Assembly (NCBI RefSeq): GCF_002733955.1
Contig: NZ_NVXQ01000023.1
Location: 62,001 to 126,000 of the forward strand
Source of the DNA: Hoeflea sp.
GTDB taxonomy: Bacteria; Pseudomonadota; Alphaproteobacteria; Rhizobiales; Rhizobiaceae
DNA: 64,000 nt
Direction: 5' to 3'
Notes under the pieces: model-generated
What the model was told of the DNA's origin: nothing
The model's database searches: none
What the model saw: only the letters and a program-made list of their open reading frames with translations
Position numbers and translations under genes: made by a program
Shown: positions 1 to 8,975 of the stretch, piece after piece
Position numbering within the stretch: the stretch's first letter is position 1
Layout: every line of letters starts with the position of its first letter

Positions 1-468
1 GGCGCCAAACACACCGGCATTGCGGAAAATGCCGCCGATATTGTCGTGATTGGAAATGCCGCAGGCCGCCACCAGTAGCGCCTGCTCCGGCAAGTGAGTG
101 AGAAAATCTGAAAACGATGAAGCCGGCACATGGCGCCCGAGCGCCAGAACGCCCCGATGCATGGCAAAGCCGACCGCAGCATCCAGCACCTCGCGCCCGG
201 CAACATGGATCGGACACGCCGGATCGATCCGCTCCAGCAGATCGCCAAGACCGTCGACCCGGTTTTCGAGCAGCAACAGCTTTTCCAGAACGAAGCGCTG
301 CGAGCCTGCCTCGGCATCAAGCAGTGCTTTGAGCACAACCTTGCCTTCGGCGATGAAGCGGTCACCGCGTCCGGCCAGATCCTTGTCGCGCATCGTGGTG
401 AACTCGGCGATGCGCGGGTCCGAGGGGTCGGTGATCCGGATCAGCCGTGCCTGCCGGTCCAGACCCAT
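1..468 (-). CDS. TrmH/SpoU-family RNA methyltransferase, N-terminal part (cut by window edge)
   Basis: Translating the minus strand from the ATG at 468 gives 156 residues running off the left edge. The first ~110 residues look like the substrate-binding N-terminal domain of 2'-O-ribose methyltransferases. Residues 140-150 (NHDNIGGIFRN) are the first conserved motif of the SpoU/TrmH knotted catalytic domain, which uses S-adenosylmethionine to methylate tRNA or rRNA ribose. The SAM-binding knot itself lies outside the window, so the target RNA cannot be inferred. The start lies 2 bp after the stop of the upstream small membrane-protein gene, so the two are probably co-transcribed. Confidence 0.85.
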   Translation of the reverse strand, partial: MGLDRQARLIRITDPSDPRIAEFTTMRDKDLAGRGDRFIAEGKVVLKALLDAEAGSQRFVLEKLLLLENRVDGLGDLLERIDPACPIHVAGREVLDAAVGFAMHRGVLALGRHVPASSFSDFLTHLPEQALLVAACGISNHDNIGGIFRNAGVFGA

Positions 469-470
469 GA

Positions 471-857
471 TCAGCGGTTGATCACGACGATGTCGCTGAC
501 CAAGCGGCCGACCGAAATATCATGAATGATCAGGCGCATGGAGCCATCCGACGCACGCCCGTAAAAGCCGATCCGGTTGCCGTCGAGTGTCACGTTTTCG
601 ACCGTGAAACCGGCTGGCAGCGCGGCGACGCCTTCAATCGGCGCATCGGAGGGCACGCTGGCGGAGGAGGCAGCCACCTGCGCCCCGCTGTCGTCCGCGC
701 GCGTGAATTTATAGACAAGCGCGCCCAGCACCGTCATAAGACCGATGAACATGATGCCGATCGACACGGCCAGCAGCCGTACCATCTTGCGCCGGACTTT
801 TTCCATTTCAGGATCAAGCGGCTTTTCATCGAGATCGTCATCGTTGATTTTCGACAT
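471..857 (-). CDS. small single-pass membrane protein (DUF6476-like)
   Basis: The product is 128 residues, starting at the ATG at 857, which has an AAGGAA ribosome-binding site; an upstream in-frame start would give a longer leader without one. Residues 1-26 are charged and cytoplasmic-like. Residues 27-49 form one hydrophobic helix, followed by a ~75-residue soluble part rich in beta-strand pattern that ends in a conserved-looking segment (MRLIIHDISVGRLVSDIVVINR region). No catalytic motif is visible. From memory it resembles a small alphaproteobacterial family of unknown function (DUF6476), but this is unverified. It is divergent from rluD (29 bp between starts) and precedes the SpoU methyltransferase gene. 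Confidence 0.75.
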   Translation of the reverse strand: MSKINDDDLDEKPLDPEMEKVRRKMVRLLAVSIGIMFIGLMTVLGALVYKFTRADDSGAQVAASSASVPSDAPIEGVAALPAGFTVENVTLDGNRIGFYGRASDGSMRLIIHDISVGRLVSDIVVINR

Positions 858-886
858 TTCTATTCCTTGCCGGGCGGACCCTGATA

Positions 887-1954
887 GTGAAGAACGCGAC
901 ACCGTTTAACGAAGCCGAGACCGATAGGGAAGCCCAAGACGTGGCAGATAGCCCGTTGGACCGGCAAACTCTGGTCGCAGGCGAGGATGCCGAGGGCCGT
1001 CTCGATGCCTGGCTGGCCGCGGAACTGGAACCCGACCTGTCGCGCAGCCGGATCAAGGCGCTGATCGAAGCCGGGGCCGTCACCGTCAACGGCAAGGCGG
1101 CCAAACAGGCCAAGCACAAGATCCATCCCGGCGACCGGGTGGAACTGGACATGCCCGAACCGGAGGATCCTGATCCGGTCGGCGAGGATATTCCGCTCGA
1201 AATCCTTTATGAGGATGACGACCTCATCGTCATCAACAAGCAGGCAGGCCTGGTGGTTCATCCCGGTGCCGGGAACTGGACCGGCACGCTGGTCAACGCC
1301 CTGATTTACCATTGCGGCGACAGCCTGTCGGGCATCGGCGGCGTGCGTCGCCCCGGCATCGTGCATCGGCTCGATCGCGACACCACCGGCGTGATGGTGA
1401 TCGCCAAGAACGATCTCGCCCACCGTCATCTGGCCGAGCAGTTCGCCGACCATGGGCTCACCGGTCCACTCGAGCGCGCCTACCAGGCCATCGTCTGGGG
1501 CAAGCCCCAGGGCCTCAAGGGCACCATCAACGCCAGCCTCGGCCGCGCCCGTGACCGCATCCGCCGTGCAGTCCGCACCGACAATGGCGACGATGTGCGC
1601 CATGCGGTGACCCATTATCTGGTCTGCGAGCGCTATGACGAGAAGCCCGATGGCACCTGCGCCGCTAGCCTGGTTGAATGCCGGCTCGAAACCGGCCGCA
1701 CCCACCAGATCCGCGTCCACATGGCCCATATCGGTCATCCGCTGATCGGAGACCTGGATTATGGCGGCGCCTACCGTACCAAGGCCAACCGTCTGCCCGA
1801 GGAAATACGTGACGTGGTCAATGATTTCCCGCGCCAGGCGCTGCACGCCTTCCTGCTGGTTTTCGAGCACCCCACAAGCGGAGAAACGCTGCGTTTCGAA
1901 GCGCCTTTGCCGGCGGATATGGAAGCCATGCGCGCGGCACTGGCGACCCTGTAG
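887..1954 (+). CDS. rluD: 23S rRNA pseudouridine synthase, RluA/RluD family
   Basis: The 355-residue product isomerises uridine to pseudouridine in large-subunit rRNA. An S4-type RNA-binding domain spans about residues 36-92. The catalytic RsuA/RluA fold follows, with the signature GIVHRLDRDTTG at 157-168, where D163 is the catalytic aspartate. The later ETGRTHQIRVHMAHIGHPLIGD motif region is typical of the family. The start is a GTG at 887. The RluD subclass, which modifies helix 69, is the usual assignment for S4-containing members of this length, although RluC-type activity cannot be excluded. The gene is upstream of rpoH on the same strand, with 163 bp between, so rpoH probably has its own promoter. 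Confidence 0.9.
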   Translation: MKNATPFNEAETDREAQDVADSPLDRQTLVAGEDAEGRLDAWLAAELEPDLSRSRIKALIEAGAVTVNGKAAKQAKHKIHPGDRVELDMPEPEDPDPVGEDIPLEILYEDDDLIVINKQAGLVVHPGAGNWTGTLVNALIYHCGDSLSGIGGVRRPGIVHRLDRDTTGVMVIAKNDLAHRHLAEQFADHGLTGPLERAYQAIVWGKPQGLKGTINASLGRARDRIRRAVRTDNGDDVRHAVTHYLVCERYDEKPDGTCAASLVECRLETGRTHQIRVHMAHIGHPLIGDLDYGGAYRTKANRLPEEIRDVVNDFPRQALHAFLLVFEHPTSGETLRFEAPLPADMEAMRAALATL

Positions 1955-2117
1955 GCCAGTTCTGCAAAGAACTTCACGTGACCGTGATGGCGCCAGCCCC
2001 TTGATCCCGGCTTTTGCCACAATTAAGTGCCACATAGGACAACTCGGATGCGATGTTCGGTCCGGGCCTGCAGGCTTGCCGTTAGGAAGCCGTTTTTCGG
2101 GATAAGGGGGTGCTATC

Positions 2118-3020
2118 ATGGCCCAAGTAAAACTGCCGTCCATTTCTGCCGGCGAGAACGGTCTCAACCGTTACCTCGCCGAAATCCGCAGGTTCCCCAT
2201 GCTGGAACCGCAGGAAGAATACATGCTCGCCAAGCGTTTCCTCGAGCACGAGGACACCAAGGCGGCCCACAAGCTCGTCACCAGCCATCTGCGCCTGGTC
2301 GCCAAGATTGCCATGGGCTATCGCGGCTACGGCCTGCCGATCGGCGAAGTCATTTCCGAAGGCAATGTCGGCTTGATGCAGGCGGTCAAGAAATTCGACC
2401 CCGAGCGCGGCTTCAGGCTCGCCACCTACGCCATGTGGTGGATCAAGGCCTCGATCCAGGAATACATCCTGCGCTCGTGGAGCCTGGTCAAGATGGGCAC
2501 CACTGCCAACCAGAAGCGGCTGTTCTTCAACCTGCGCAAGGTCAAGAGCCGGATCCAGGCCGTCGAGGACGGTGACCTGCGCCCCGACCAGGTGGCCGAG
2601 ATTGCGACCAAGCTCAACGTCTCGGAAGAAGAGGTCATCTCCATGAACCGCCGGCTCTCCGGCGACGCTTCGCTCAACGCGCCGATCCGCGCCAGCGAGG
2701 GCGAATCCGGCCAGTGGCAGGATTGGCTGGTCGACGAGTCCGAGACCCAGGAAGACATGCTGGTCGAGCAGGATCAGCTGGAAACCCGCCGTGCCATGCT
2801 CAAGAGCGCGCTGGACGTGCTCAACGAGCGCGAAAAGCGCATCTTCGAGGCCCGCCGCCTGCGCGACGACCCGATCACGCTGGAGGACCTCTCCGGCGAA
2901 TTCGACATCTCCCGCGAGCGTGTCCGCCAGATCGAGGTCCGCGCTTTCGAAAAGGTCCAGGACGCCGTCCAGAAAGCCGCCGCCGCCCGCGACAAGGCAC
3001 TGGTAACCGTCGAGGAATAA
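2118..3020 (+). CDS. rpoH: RNA polymerase heat-shock sigma factor RpoH (sigma-32)
   Basis: This 300-residue sigma-70-family factor directs RNA polymerase to heat-shock promoters. Region 2 spans about 50-120, including the AMWWIKASIQEYILRSW core of 2.3/2.4. The RpoH-specific box (NQKRLFFNLR, 131-140) identifies it as sigma-32 rather than RpoD. Region 4.2 with DISRERVRQIEVRAFEK lies near 268-285. The ATG at 2118 has an AGGGGG ribosome-binding site. A weak sigma-70-like pair (TTGATC at 2001-2006, TAAGTG at 2024-2029) is visible upstream but is not convincing. A strong terminator follows at 3045-3075. Many Rhizobiales carry two rpoH genes; which paralogue this is cannot be said from the window. 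Confidence 0.97.
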   Translation: MAQVKLPSISAGENGLNRYLAEIRRFPMLEPQEEYMLAKRFLEHEDTKAAHKLVTSHLRLVAKIAMGYRGYGLPIGEVISEGNVGLMQAVKKFDPERGFRLATYAMWWIKASIQEYILRSWSLVKMGTTANQKRLFFNLRKVKSRIQAVEDGDLRPDQVAEIATKLNVSEEEVISMNRRLSGDASLNAPIRASEGESGQWQDWLVDESETQEDMLVEQDQLETRRAMLKSALDVLNEREKRIFEARRLRDDPITLEDLSGEFDISRERVRQIEVRAFEKVQDAVQKAAAARDKALVTVEE

Positions 3021-3044
3021 GCGCTAGGCGCTGACCGCTACAGA

Positions 3045-3075
3045 CCCCGGAAGCGGAGACGCTTTCGGGGTTTTT
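3045..3075 (+). terminator. rho-independent terminator of rpoH
   Basis: An 11-bp stem (3045-3055 with 3060-3070, one G-U pair) closes a GAGA tetraloop and is followed by five T residues. It begins 24 bp after the rpoH stop codon. Confidence 0.92.
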
Positions 3076-3095
3076 GTGTGCCTTCCTCTCACGTT

Positions 3096-3189
3096 CGTCA
3101 TCCTCGGCCTCCGAGCCGAGGATCCATGTGCAAACCGCCAGACGTTTTGGCTTGGCTTTGGATCCTCGGCTCGGAGGCCGAGGATGACG
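3096..3189. repeat. palindromic intergenic repeat element (two inverted copies)
   Basis: A perfect 31-bp inverted repeat pairs 3096-3126 with 3159-3189 around a 32-bp spacer. Each arm is itself palindromic (CCTCGGC...GCCGAGG), so the DNA can form either one long hairpin or two short ones. The unit (cgtcatcctcggcctccgag, continuing to ggatcca) resembles the GTCATCCTCGG-type extragenic palindromes dispersed in rhizobial genomes. Genome copy number cannot be tested here, and no second copy was noticed in this window. Confidence 0.75.
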
Positions 3190-3913
3190 ACGGAGGTATA
3201 TGGCGGCAATACCTGTCTGCCGTTATGCCGGCCCCCGATCCGGTATGACGGAGAGCAGAGACAACGCCCGCCAAACCTCACCCCACGCCAAAACCCCGCG
3301 CGCGAAGAACAATTCGCCGTCGGCTTGAGGCATCTGCTGATCCGGCAGTAATCCGGACCTGTGGGGCGCGGGCGAAAGGCCCGTGGTGGAAGGAAGTGGG
3401 TGGATTGGCGCGTTTCACCCGCGCCCCACCGGTGAGGGAACGGCCGCTTTCCGGGCGCCCGTGGGATCCTTTCCGTGCGATGGCAAACACAGTCCTGGGC
3501 GTTTTGTCCCGTTCGGCTGTACCGCCAGCCGAACCCGCCCTTGCCTGCCCGCTCCCGGTCTCAATACCGTCCAACGTGATCAAGCCTTGTCAGGACCAGC
3601 GTCCTGGCGACGCCGCCGGTGCTGGCGCGGACCAGCGGGCTCCGGTTCCGGCAAGATGCCGGGGTTTCCTCATTCGCCGGACTTCCAGCTCGCAGGTACG
3701 GCCCCCGCAAACCGAAACTCACCGCCTTCCGCCAGCCAGGGCTCCGTTAACCCCGGCCATCCGTCGGCGGCGGAAGGAAGAGCAAGTGTGGCACGGGTGA
3801 AAAGAGTGGGGAAAAAATCGCAAAGTTATTTGGGTCAGGAGATTGCCCGACGTATCGGGATGCCGGACGGGGCACACTACAGCTGGTGGTGTCGCCGGAC
3901 GCGAAGCGGTGGT
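3190..3913. other. gene-poor intergenic region
   Basis: No supportable gene was found. Several open frames cross this stretch on both strands, but their translations are Arg/Pro/Ala-rich and low in recognisable content, as expected for GC-rich noncoding DNA. The only structure I see is a 9-bp inverted repeat, CCTTCCGCC (3725-3733) with GGCGGAAGG (3769-3777), whose role is unknown. The gap from rpoH to the next gene is unusually long for this window. Confidence 0.6.
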
Positions 3914-4336
3914 TCAGGCCAATGCGCCCGTTTCCGGTTGCACAGCGCTTTGCGCCTGTTTCCGGGCGTCAAGCTGTTCCTGCAGGATCGCAACATTGCG
4001 CAGATTGGCCTTGAAACCGACGTCAAAGAGATCGCCGATCACCGGCACCAGGCCAATCACGTAATCGGCGGCGGAATTGGCGACCATGCGGGCAATATGC
4101 CGTTTGCCGATCCCCATCCTGTGACCCCGCCAGATGATCCAGGCGGAGGGCGCCGCCACCAGAGTATCGCCGATGCCCGGGACCAGACCGATGAGCGTGT
4201 CCAGACCGAAACGGATCGACGTGCCCGGCAGGACAAACCGGCTGTCGAGCGTTCTGGCCAGCCGGTTCAGGTGATCGAGCTCGCGCTCGATTTCACTCGG
4301 TGTTTTTTGCTCAAATGTGCGTGCGGTGTCAGACAT
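3914..4336 (-). CDS. DUF4112 membrane-associated protein
   Basis: The 140-residue product matches the DUF4112 family of unknown function. Its hallmark is a duplicated motif, GLVPGIGD at 50-57 and GLVPVIGD at 95-102, each in a hydrophobic, probably membrane-dipping segment. The N-terminal ~35 residues are charged and helical, and the C-terminal ~30 are soluble. I chose the ATG at 4336 because the family usually begins shortly before the LDxLARxLD segment; an in-frame GTG at 4378 has no ribosome-binding site. It is monocistronic and convergent with rpoH. No function can be assigned. Confidence 0.85.
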   Translation of the reverse strand: MSDTARTFEQKTPSEIERELDHLNRLARTLDSRFVLPGTSIRFGLDTLIGLVPGIGDTLVAAPSAWIIWRGHRMGIGKRHIARMVANSAADYVIGLVPVIGDLFDVGFKANLRNVAILQEQLDARKQAQSAVQPETGALA

Positions 4337-4505
4337 GAGACACCAACTGTTTCGCCGCAGGTTTGTTCCGCTTGCCACGGCGCGGGCGGGAAAAACTCAC
4401 AATGCCGTCGCCCTTCCGCACCTGCCTGAGGTTACAGGACGAACATGAAGTGCGCCATCGATTGCGCCGGCACAGGAGACTGGGGGCGGTGACGCCGCCT
4501 CCAGC

Positions 4506-6386
4506 CTAGCCTCCGGCCCGCGCCCAGGCGTCAAGCGCCTGGTTGAACACCTCGGTGCCGCTGGCGCCTTTTTCGAGCGTGATCAGCGCCTGGCGGCCGT
4601 TGGAATAGACCAGCGGGATATCGATCCAGTTGCGCTGGCGCATCAGGTCGATATTGGCCTTGCGGGCCTCATCCAGATCATTCAGCGCCACCATGTAGAA
4701 GTCCTGAGTAATCTTGGCCGGCACCGCGATCAGCGGTGAGCCCTGGTCGGCCTCGGTCTGCTTGAAGGCAATGCGCTGCAGCTGGTCGATCGAGCCGCCG
4801 TCGAAATCCGGCGGCAGGGCAAAGACGATCTCGACGATGTGGCTGGCGGGAAGCGACGGATCGGTGTTGCGCTTGATCGTGATCAGCGCCGCCAGGCCGG
4901 TATCGGGGTTGTTGATCTCGCCACGGATGACCTGCTCGTCCGGCCCCTCGGCGGGTTGCTCGCTGACCAGTGTCCAGACCACGGTGCCTGGCTTGACCTC
5001 GAGCGATTGCTGGCCAAGGCGCTCCTCGTAGAGGATCATCTTCTGCGCCACGCCAAGCGGCTCGGCGGCCGGAGCGGTAGCATCCTCGGACGGAACCGTC
5101 GCATCGGCAGTGGCGGCTTCAGCCGCAGCTTCGTCAGCCGGAGCGGCATCGGTCAGTTCCGCCACCGAGCGGCCTTCGACGGTGTCATCAACCTCGGGTC
5201 CCGGAGCCGGACCTGGATCGGTCTCGGTTCCATCCGGATTGAGCCGCTGGGTGAACTTGCCGCCGTCATCCGATGTCTCCGGATCGGCCAGTGCGGTTTC
5301 GACCGGCGCCGGTTCCTCGGCCGCCTCAGGCGCATCCGGCACGGATTCGGCTGCCGTGTCCGCTTCGGTCTCCGCTGCCGGTTCGATGTCTTCGCTCACG
5401 ACCGGTGTGTCGACCGGCGAGGTGGAGAACATAGCGGTGAGCGTATCCTTGTAGCTCCAGCCGAGAATGGCCACCAGAGCGACAAAACCAGCAATGATGA
5501 CAAGCGCCAGCAAGCCACCCCTGCCGCCCTTCGACGGCGTCGCGCGGCGCATGGGCCTCGCTGCAGCCGGCTCGCGCGGTGCATTATCCAGTCCGAAAAC
5601 CTTGTCATGTGCTTCACCGACCAGATCGCCGGGCTGGGACCCGGCTGCAGGCCTGTCCAGCACGTCGTCGAAGCTCGCGTCGGCGTGAACCGGCTGGTCC
5701 GGTCTCAGCGCAGTGTAGGGCTCCGGCTCGCCGTGGCGCACCGGCTCCAAATAGGGCTCGGGTTCGGCAGGGAAAGCGGGCTCGACATAGGGCTCAGGCT
5801 CCAGGTGGGGCTCTGACTCCAGATAGGGGTCCGGCTCTATCTCGGCCTCTGGCTCCTCATGGGCAGCAGGGTCCTCCGGAAAATCCGTTTCAGCTTCCGC
5901 TGCATAGACCGGCTCTTCATCTGGAAACGAACCCGGTTGCGGTTCCGGATCCGAAAAGACGGCCGGCTCGGACGGTGCCTGCGGCACCGGCGCCGGGGTG
6001 GCGACCGGCCAGGGTTCCGGTTCCGGCTCGGGTTCTGGCTCAGGCTCGGGTGCCGGCTCTGGCTCTGGCTCTGGCTCGGGTTCCGGCTCTGGCTCGGCAA
6101 GCACCGGGCTCTTTTCCACCATCGATTCGAGCTCCGCCATCAGCGCGTCGGTCTCGTCCTCGTCGGCCGGCAGGGCCTCGGCGTGTTCAAGCTCGACTTC
6201 GTCAATGGCGGCGCCTAGCTTGTTGAGCTGGCGTTCGATCACCTCGTCGGACGGCGGCGGATTGATCGCTTCGAGCTGTCGGCGAATGGCGGCGCGCGCC
6301 TTGTCATAGACCTTGCTCCGGTTTTCCGGAGTATTGTCAGGAAGGTTGTCGACCGCCTTCCGGATGACTGCTACAAAATCCGCCAT
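4506..6386 (-). CDS. large Glu/Pro-rich single-pass membrane protein of unknown function
   Basis: The 626-residue protein starts with a ~70-residue helical domain ([26 protein letters not shown] region) that I recognise as conserved beside purA in Rhizobiales, without a known function. Residues 98-125 are almost pure Glu-Pro alternation, and acidic, proline-rich sequence continues to about 230. A single transmembrane helix lies at 291-310, preceded by basic residues. The acidic N-terminal part is therefore probably cytoplasmic and the C-terminal ~315 residues periplasmic. The C-terminal ~190 residues look like a folded domain. The Glu-Pro tract resembles periplasm-spanning or spacer segments such as those in TonB and TolA, but here it precedes the membrane helix. 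It lies 54 bp downstream of purA and is probably co-transcribed. Confidence 0.8.
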   Translation of the reverse strand: MADFVAVIRKAVDNLPDNTPENRSKVYDKARAAIRRQLEAINPPPSDEVIERQLNKLGAAIDEVELEHAEALPADEDETDALMAELESMVEKSPVLAEPEPEPEPEPEPEPAPEPEPEPEPEPEPWPVATPAPVPQAPSEPAVFSDPEPQPGSFPDEEPVYAAEAETDFPEDPAAHEEPEAEIEPDPYLESEPHLEPEPYVEPAFPAEPEPYLEPVRHGEPEPYTALRPDQPVHADASFDDVLDRPAAGSQPGDLVGEAHDKVFGLDNAPREPAAARPMRRATPSKGGRGGLLALVIIAGFVALVAILGWSYKDTLTAMFSTSPVDTPVVSEDIEPAAETEADTAAESVPDAPEAAEEPAPVETALADPETSDDGGKFTQRLNPDGTETDPGPAPGPEVDDTVEGRSVAELTDAAPADEAAAEAATADATVPSEDATAPAAEPLGVAQKMILYEERLGQQSLEVKPGTVVWTLVSEQPAEGPDEQVIRGEINNPDTGLAALITIKRNTDPSLPASHIVEIVFALPPDFDGGSIDQLQRIAFKQTEADQGSPLIAVPAKITQDFYMVALNDLDEARKANIDLMRQRNWIDIPLVYSNGRQALITLEKGASGTEVFNQALDAWARAGG

Positions 6387-6440
6387 GACTTACCCTGGTT
6401 TGGTCCCGTAAAGCGCTTCAAATCACGCGTTGGCGCTAAC

Positions 6441-7739
6441 CTAGTCTTCAAACGGGTCAGTCACAAGTATGGTGTCATCCCGCTCAGGACTTGTGGACAA
6501 CAGTGCAACCGGTGCGCCGATCAGTTCTTCGATCCGCCGCACATACTTGATTGCCTGTGCCGGCAGGTCAGCCCAACTCCGCGCGCCCACGGTTGTTCCC
6601 TTCCAGCCTTCAATGGTTTCGTAGATCGGGGTTACGCGGGCCTGCGCGCCCTGGCTGGCCGGCAGGTGATCGATCCGCTGTCCGTCGAGATCATAGCCGA
6701 CGCAGATCTTGAGCTCTTCCAGCCCATCGAGCACGTCGAGCTTGGTCAGCGCGATGCCGGTGATGCCGTTGACCGCCACCGCCTGGCGCACCAGCGCCGC
6801 GTCGAACCAGCCGCAGCGGCGCTTGCGGCCCGTCACGGTGCCGAATTCATGGCCGCGCTCGCCCAGGAACTGGCCGGTCTCGTCGTTGAGCTCGGTCGGG
6901 AACGGCCCCTCGCCCACCCGCGTGGTGTAGGCCTTGGTGATGCCGAGAACGTAGCTCAGCGATCCCGGGCCCATGCCCGAACCGGCGGCAGCCTGGCCGG
7001 AGATCGTGTTCGACGAGGTGACGAACGGATAGGTGCCGTGGTCGACATCGAGCAGCGTGCCCTGCGCGCCCTCGAACAGGATCCGCGCTCCGGCCCGGCG
7101 CTTCTTGTCCAGAAGCAGCCACACGGTCTCGCGGAACGGCAGGATGCGCTCGGCCACGGAAGTCAGTTCCTCGAGAATGGTCTCGACCGAGAATTCCGGC
7201 TGGCCCAGCCCGCGGCGCAGCGCGTTGTGGTGGGTCAGCAAGCGGTCGACCTTGGCCGGCAGCGTGTCGAGATTGGCAAGATCCATCACCCGGATCGCCC
7301 GGCGGCCGACCTTGTCCTCGTAAGCCGGGCCGATGCCGCGGCGGGTGGTGCCGATCTTGGTGCCGGAATTCGACGCCGCGTCTTCACGCAGGGCATCGAG
7401 CTCGCGGTGCAGCGACAGGATCAGCGTGGCGTTGTCGGCGATCCTGAGATTGTCGCCATTGACGACGACACCCTGCTCGGCCAGCCGGTCGATCTCGCTG
7501 ACCAGCGCATGCGGGTCGATGACCACGCCATTGCCGATGACGGCGAGCTTGCCCGGGCGCACGACGCCCGAGGGCAGCAGCGACAGCTTGTAGCTGACGC
7601 CGTCGATGACCAGCGTATGGCCGGCATTGTGCCCGCCCTGGAAGCGCACGACGACATCGGCGCGCTCCGACAGCCAGTCGACAATCTTGCCTTTACCCTC
7701 GTCACCCCATTGCGACCCGACGACAACTACGTTGGCCAT
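6441..7739 (-). CDS. purA: adenylosuccinate synthetase
   Basis: The 432-residue enzyme condenses IMP with aspartate using GTP to form adenylosuccinate, the first committed step to AMP. The N-terminal [11 protein letters not shown] loop (8-18) carries the catalytic Asp13, and GGHNAGH supplies His41. The length equals that of the family. The start is the ATG at 7739, five codons inside the longest frame, with an AAGGGG ribosome-binding site eight bases upstream. The Glu/Pro-rich protein gene follows on the same strand. The 334-bp upstream region shows hairpins but no recognised purine-responsive element. Confidence 0.98.
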   Translation of the reverse strand: MANVVVVGSQWGDEGKGKIVDWLSERADVVVRFQGGHNAGHTLVIDGVSYKLSLLPSGVVRPGKLAVIGNGVVIDPHALVSEIDRLAEQGVVVNGDNLRIADNATLILSLHRELDALREDAASNSGTKIGTTRRGIGPAYEDKVGRRAIRVMDLANLDTLPAKVDRLLTHHNALRRGLGQPEFSVETILEELTSVAERILPFRETVWLLLDKKRRAGARILFEGAQGTLLDVDHGTYPFVTSSNTISGQAAAGSGMGPGSLSYVLGITKAYTTRVGEGPFPTELNDETGQFLGERGHEFGTVTGRKRRCGWFDAALVRQAVAVNGITGIALTKLDVLDGLEELKICVGYDLDGQRIDHLPASQGAQARVTPIYETIEGWKGTTVGARSWADLPAQAIKYVRRIEELIGAPVALLSTSPERDDTILVTDPFED

Positions 7740-8073
7740 GACAACCCCTTGCAAAGTGGCCTCACCGATGAGGCCCGGAAAACAAAAACCCGCGCATGCA
7801 TACAGACTTGACCGGGCAAAATCGACCCTAAGACGCCGCGATCAGGTGTTTTTACGTGACAATTTAACACCTAGACGGCAAAGGCCGCACGCGTGACCCG
7901 GACCCGGCCCGGATTTTCCGCGCAAACCCACTGCCGCATGTGCCGATCGCCCTGTCAAACATGCCATACCACGCAGAAATTGCGTATGGCTGGACAAATT
8001 CCCTGTGTTAGGAAGGGTCACCGGACCCGGCCCAGACCGGCCAATCCCATGCGAATGCCTCGAAAGGCCTGCC
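7740..8073. other. divergent intergenic region between purA and a DMT exporter gene
   Basis: The region holds the promoters of two divergent genes. Visible structures are a GGCCTC/GAGGCC hairpin close to the purA start, an AGGTGTT/AACACCT inverted repeat (about 7846-7875), and a compound hairpin at 7964-7989 (CCATA/TATGG outside CGCA/TGCG). None has a T-tract or matches a riboswitch that I know. No gene is supported here. Confidence 0.5.
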
Positions 8074-8952
8074 GTGATCATCCGCGCTTATCTGTTTCTG
8101 GCCATCACCGCCCTGTCCTGGGGCGGCAATGCCGTCGCCGGCAAGATGGCCGTCGGCCATATTTCGCCGATGCTGCTGACCTCGATTCGCTGGGGGCTGG
8201 CCTTTGCCATCCTGCTGACTTTCGCCCTGCCGCAGGTGCGCCGCGACATGAAGCTGATCCGCGCCAACCTGCCCCTGCTGATGGGGTATGGCGCGGTCGG
8301 CTTCACCGCCTTCAACATCCTGCTCTATTCGGCGCTCGAATACACCACGGCAATCAATGTCGCCATCGAGCAGGCCGGCATGCCGATGGTGATCTTTCTC
8401 GCCAACTTCATCCTGTTCCGCATCAAGGCGACCCCGGCGCAGATCCTGGGCTTCCTGCTCACCCTGTCAGGCGTGGCGATCACGGCCTCGAGCGGCAGCC
8501 TCGCCCGGCTGATCGGGCTCGAGCTCAACCAGGGCGACGCGCTGATGCTGCTCGCCGTCGTCTGCTACGGCGGCTACACGGTGGCGCTGCGCTACAAGCC
8601 TCAGCTGCACTGGCAATCGATGATCACGGTGATGGCGGGGGCCGCCTTCCTCACCTCGCTGCCGTTTTCGGCCTTCGAGGTCGCGCGCGAAACCGTGATC
8701 TGGCCCGACACCACCGGCTGGCTGGTCGCAGCCTTTACCGCCGTGTTTCCCTCGCTCGTCGCCCAGGTGCTGTTCATCAAGGGCAACGAAATCATCGGCT
8801 CCAACCGCGCCGGCATCTTCATCAACCTCGTGCCGATCTTCGGCACGCTGCTCTCGGTGATGATCCTCGGCGAGATGCTGCATCTCTATCATGTGGTGGC
8901 GCTGGGGCTGGTGCTGGGCGGCATCTGGCTGTCGGAGCGGGGGAAGAAGTAG
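8074..8952 (+). CDS. EamA/DMT-superfamily metabolite exporter
   Basis: The 292-residue inner-membrane protein has about ten hydrophobic helices in two EamA repeats. It is the drug/metabolite transporter fold used for efflux of amino acids or small metabolites; the substrate is unknown. I chose the GTG at 8074 because AAAGG lies just upstream and the first helix (YLFLAITALSWGGNAVAGK) then follows directly. The longer frame from 8005 adds a non-hydrophobic leader that does not fit the family. It converges on the LysR gene at 8976 with only 23 bp between. Confidence 0.88.
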   Translation: MIIRAYLFLAITALSWGGNAVAGKMAVGHISPMLLTSIRWGLAFAILLTFALPQVRRDMKLIRANLPLLMGYGAVGFTAFNILLYSALEYTTAINVAIEQAGMPMVIFLANFILFRIKATPAQILGFLLTLSGVAITASSGSLARLIGLELNQGDALMLLAVVCYGGYTVALRYKPQLHWQSMITVMAGAAFLTSLPFSAFEVARETVIWPDTTGWLVAAFTAVFPSLVAQVLFIKGNEIIGSNRAGIFINLVPIFGTLLSVMILGEMLHLYHVVALGLVLGGIWLSERGKK

Positions 8953-8975
8953 GGGGCCGGCCAACCAGTGCGGCA

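Noticed and set aside
860-2167. 435-residue open frame on the minus strand
   Set aside because: It is the antisense shadow of rluD and its upstream region, with no recognisable domains; the plus-strand gene has the conserved RluD active site.
3383-4429. 348-residue plus-strand open frame over the gap and the DUF4112 gene
   Set aside because: The part over 3914-4336 is antisense to a clear DUF4112 gene and the remainder is low-complexity Arg/Pro/Gly sequence with no domain or ribosome-binding site.
5970-6110. short tandem DNA repeats (ggctctggctcgggttcc-like)
   Set aside because: They follow from the Glu-Pro coding repeats, not from a CRISPR array or minisatellite; spacers are absent.
4839-6309. 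long plus-strand open frames opposite the Glu/Pro-rich gene
   Set aside because: They are the Gly/Ser/Arg-rich antisense of the Glu-Pro codon repeats, a compositional artefact.
6666-7811. 381-residue plus-strand frame
   Set aside because: It is antisense to purA, which has all catalytic residues.
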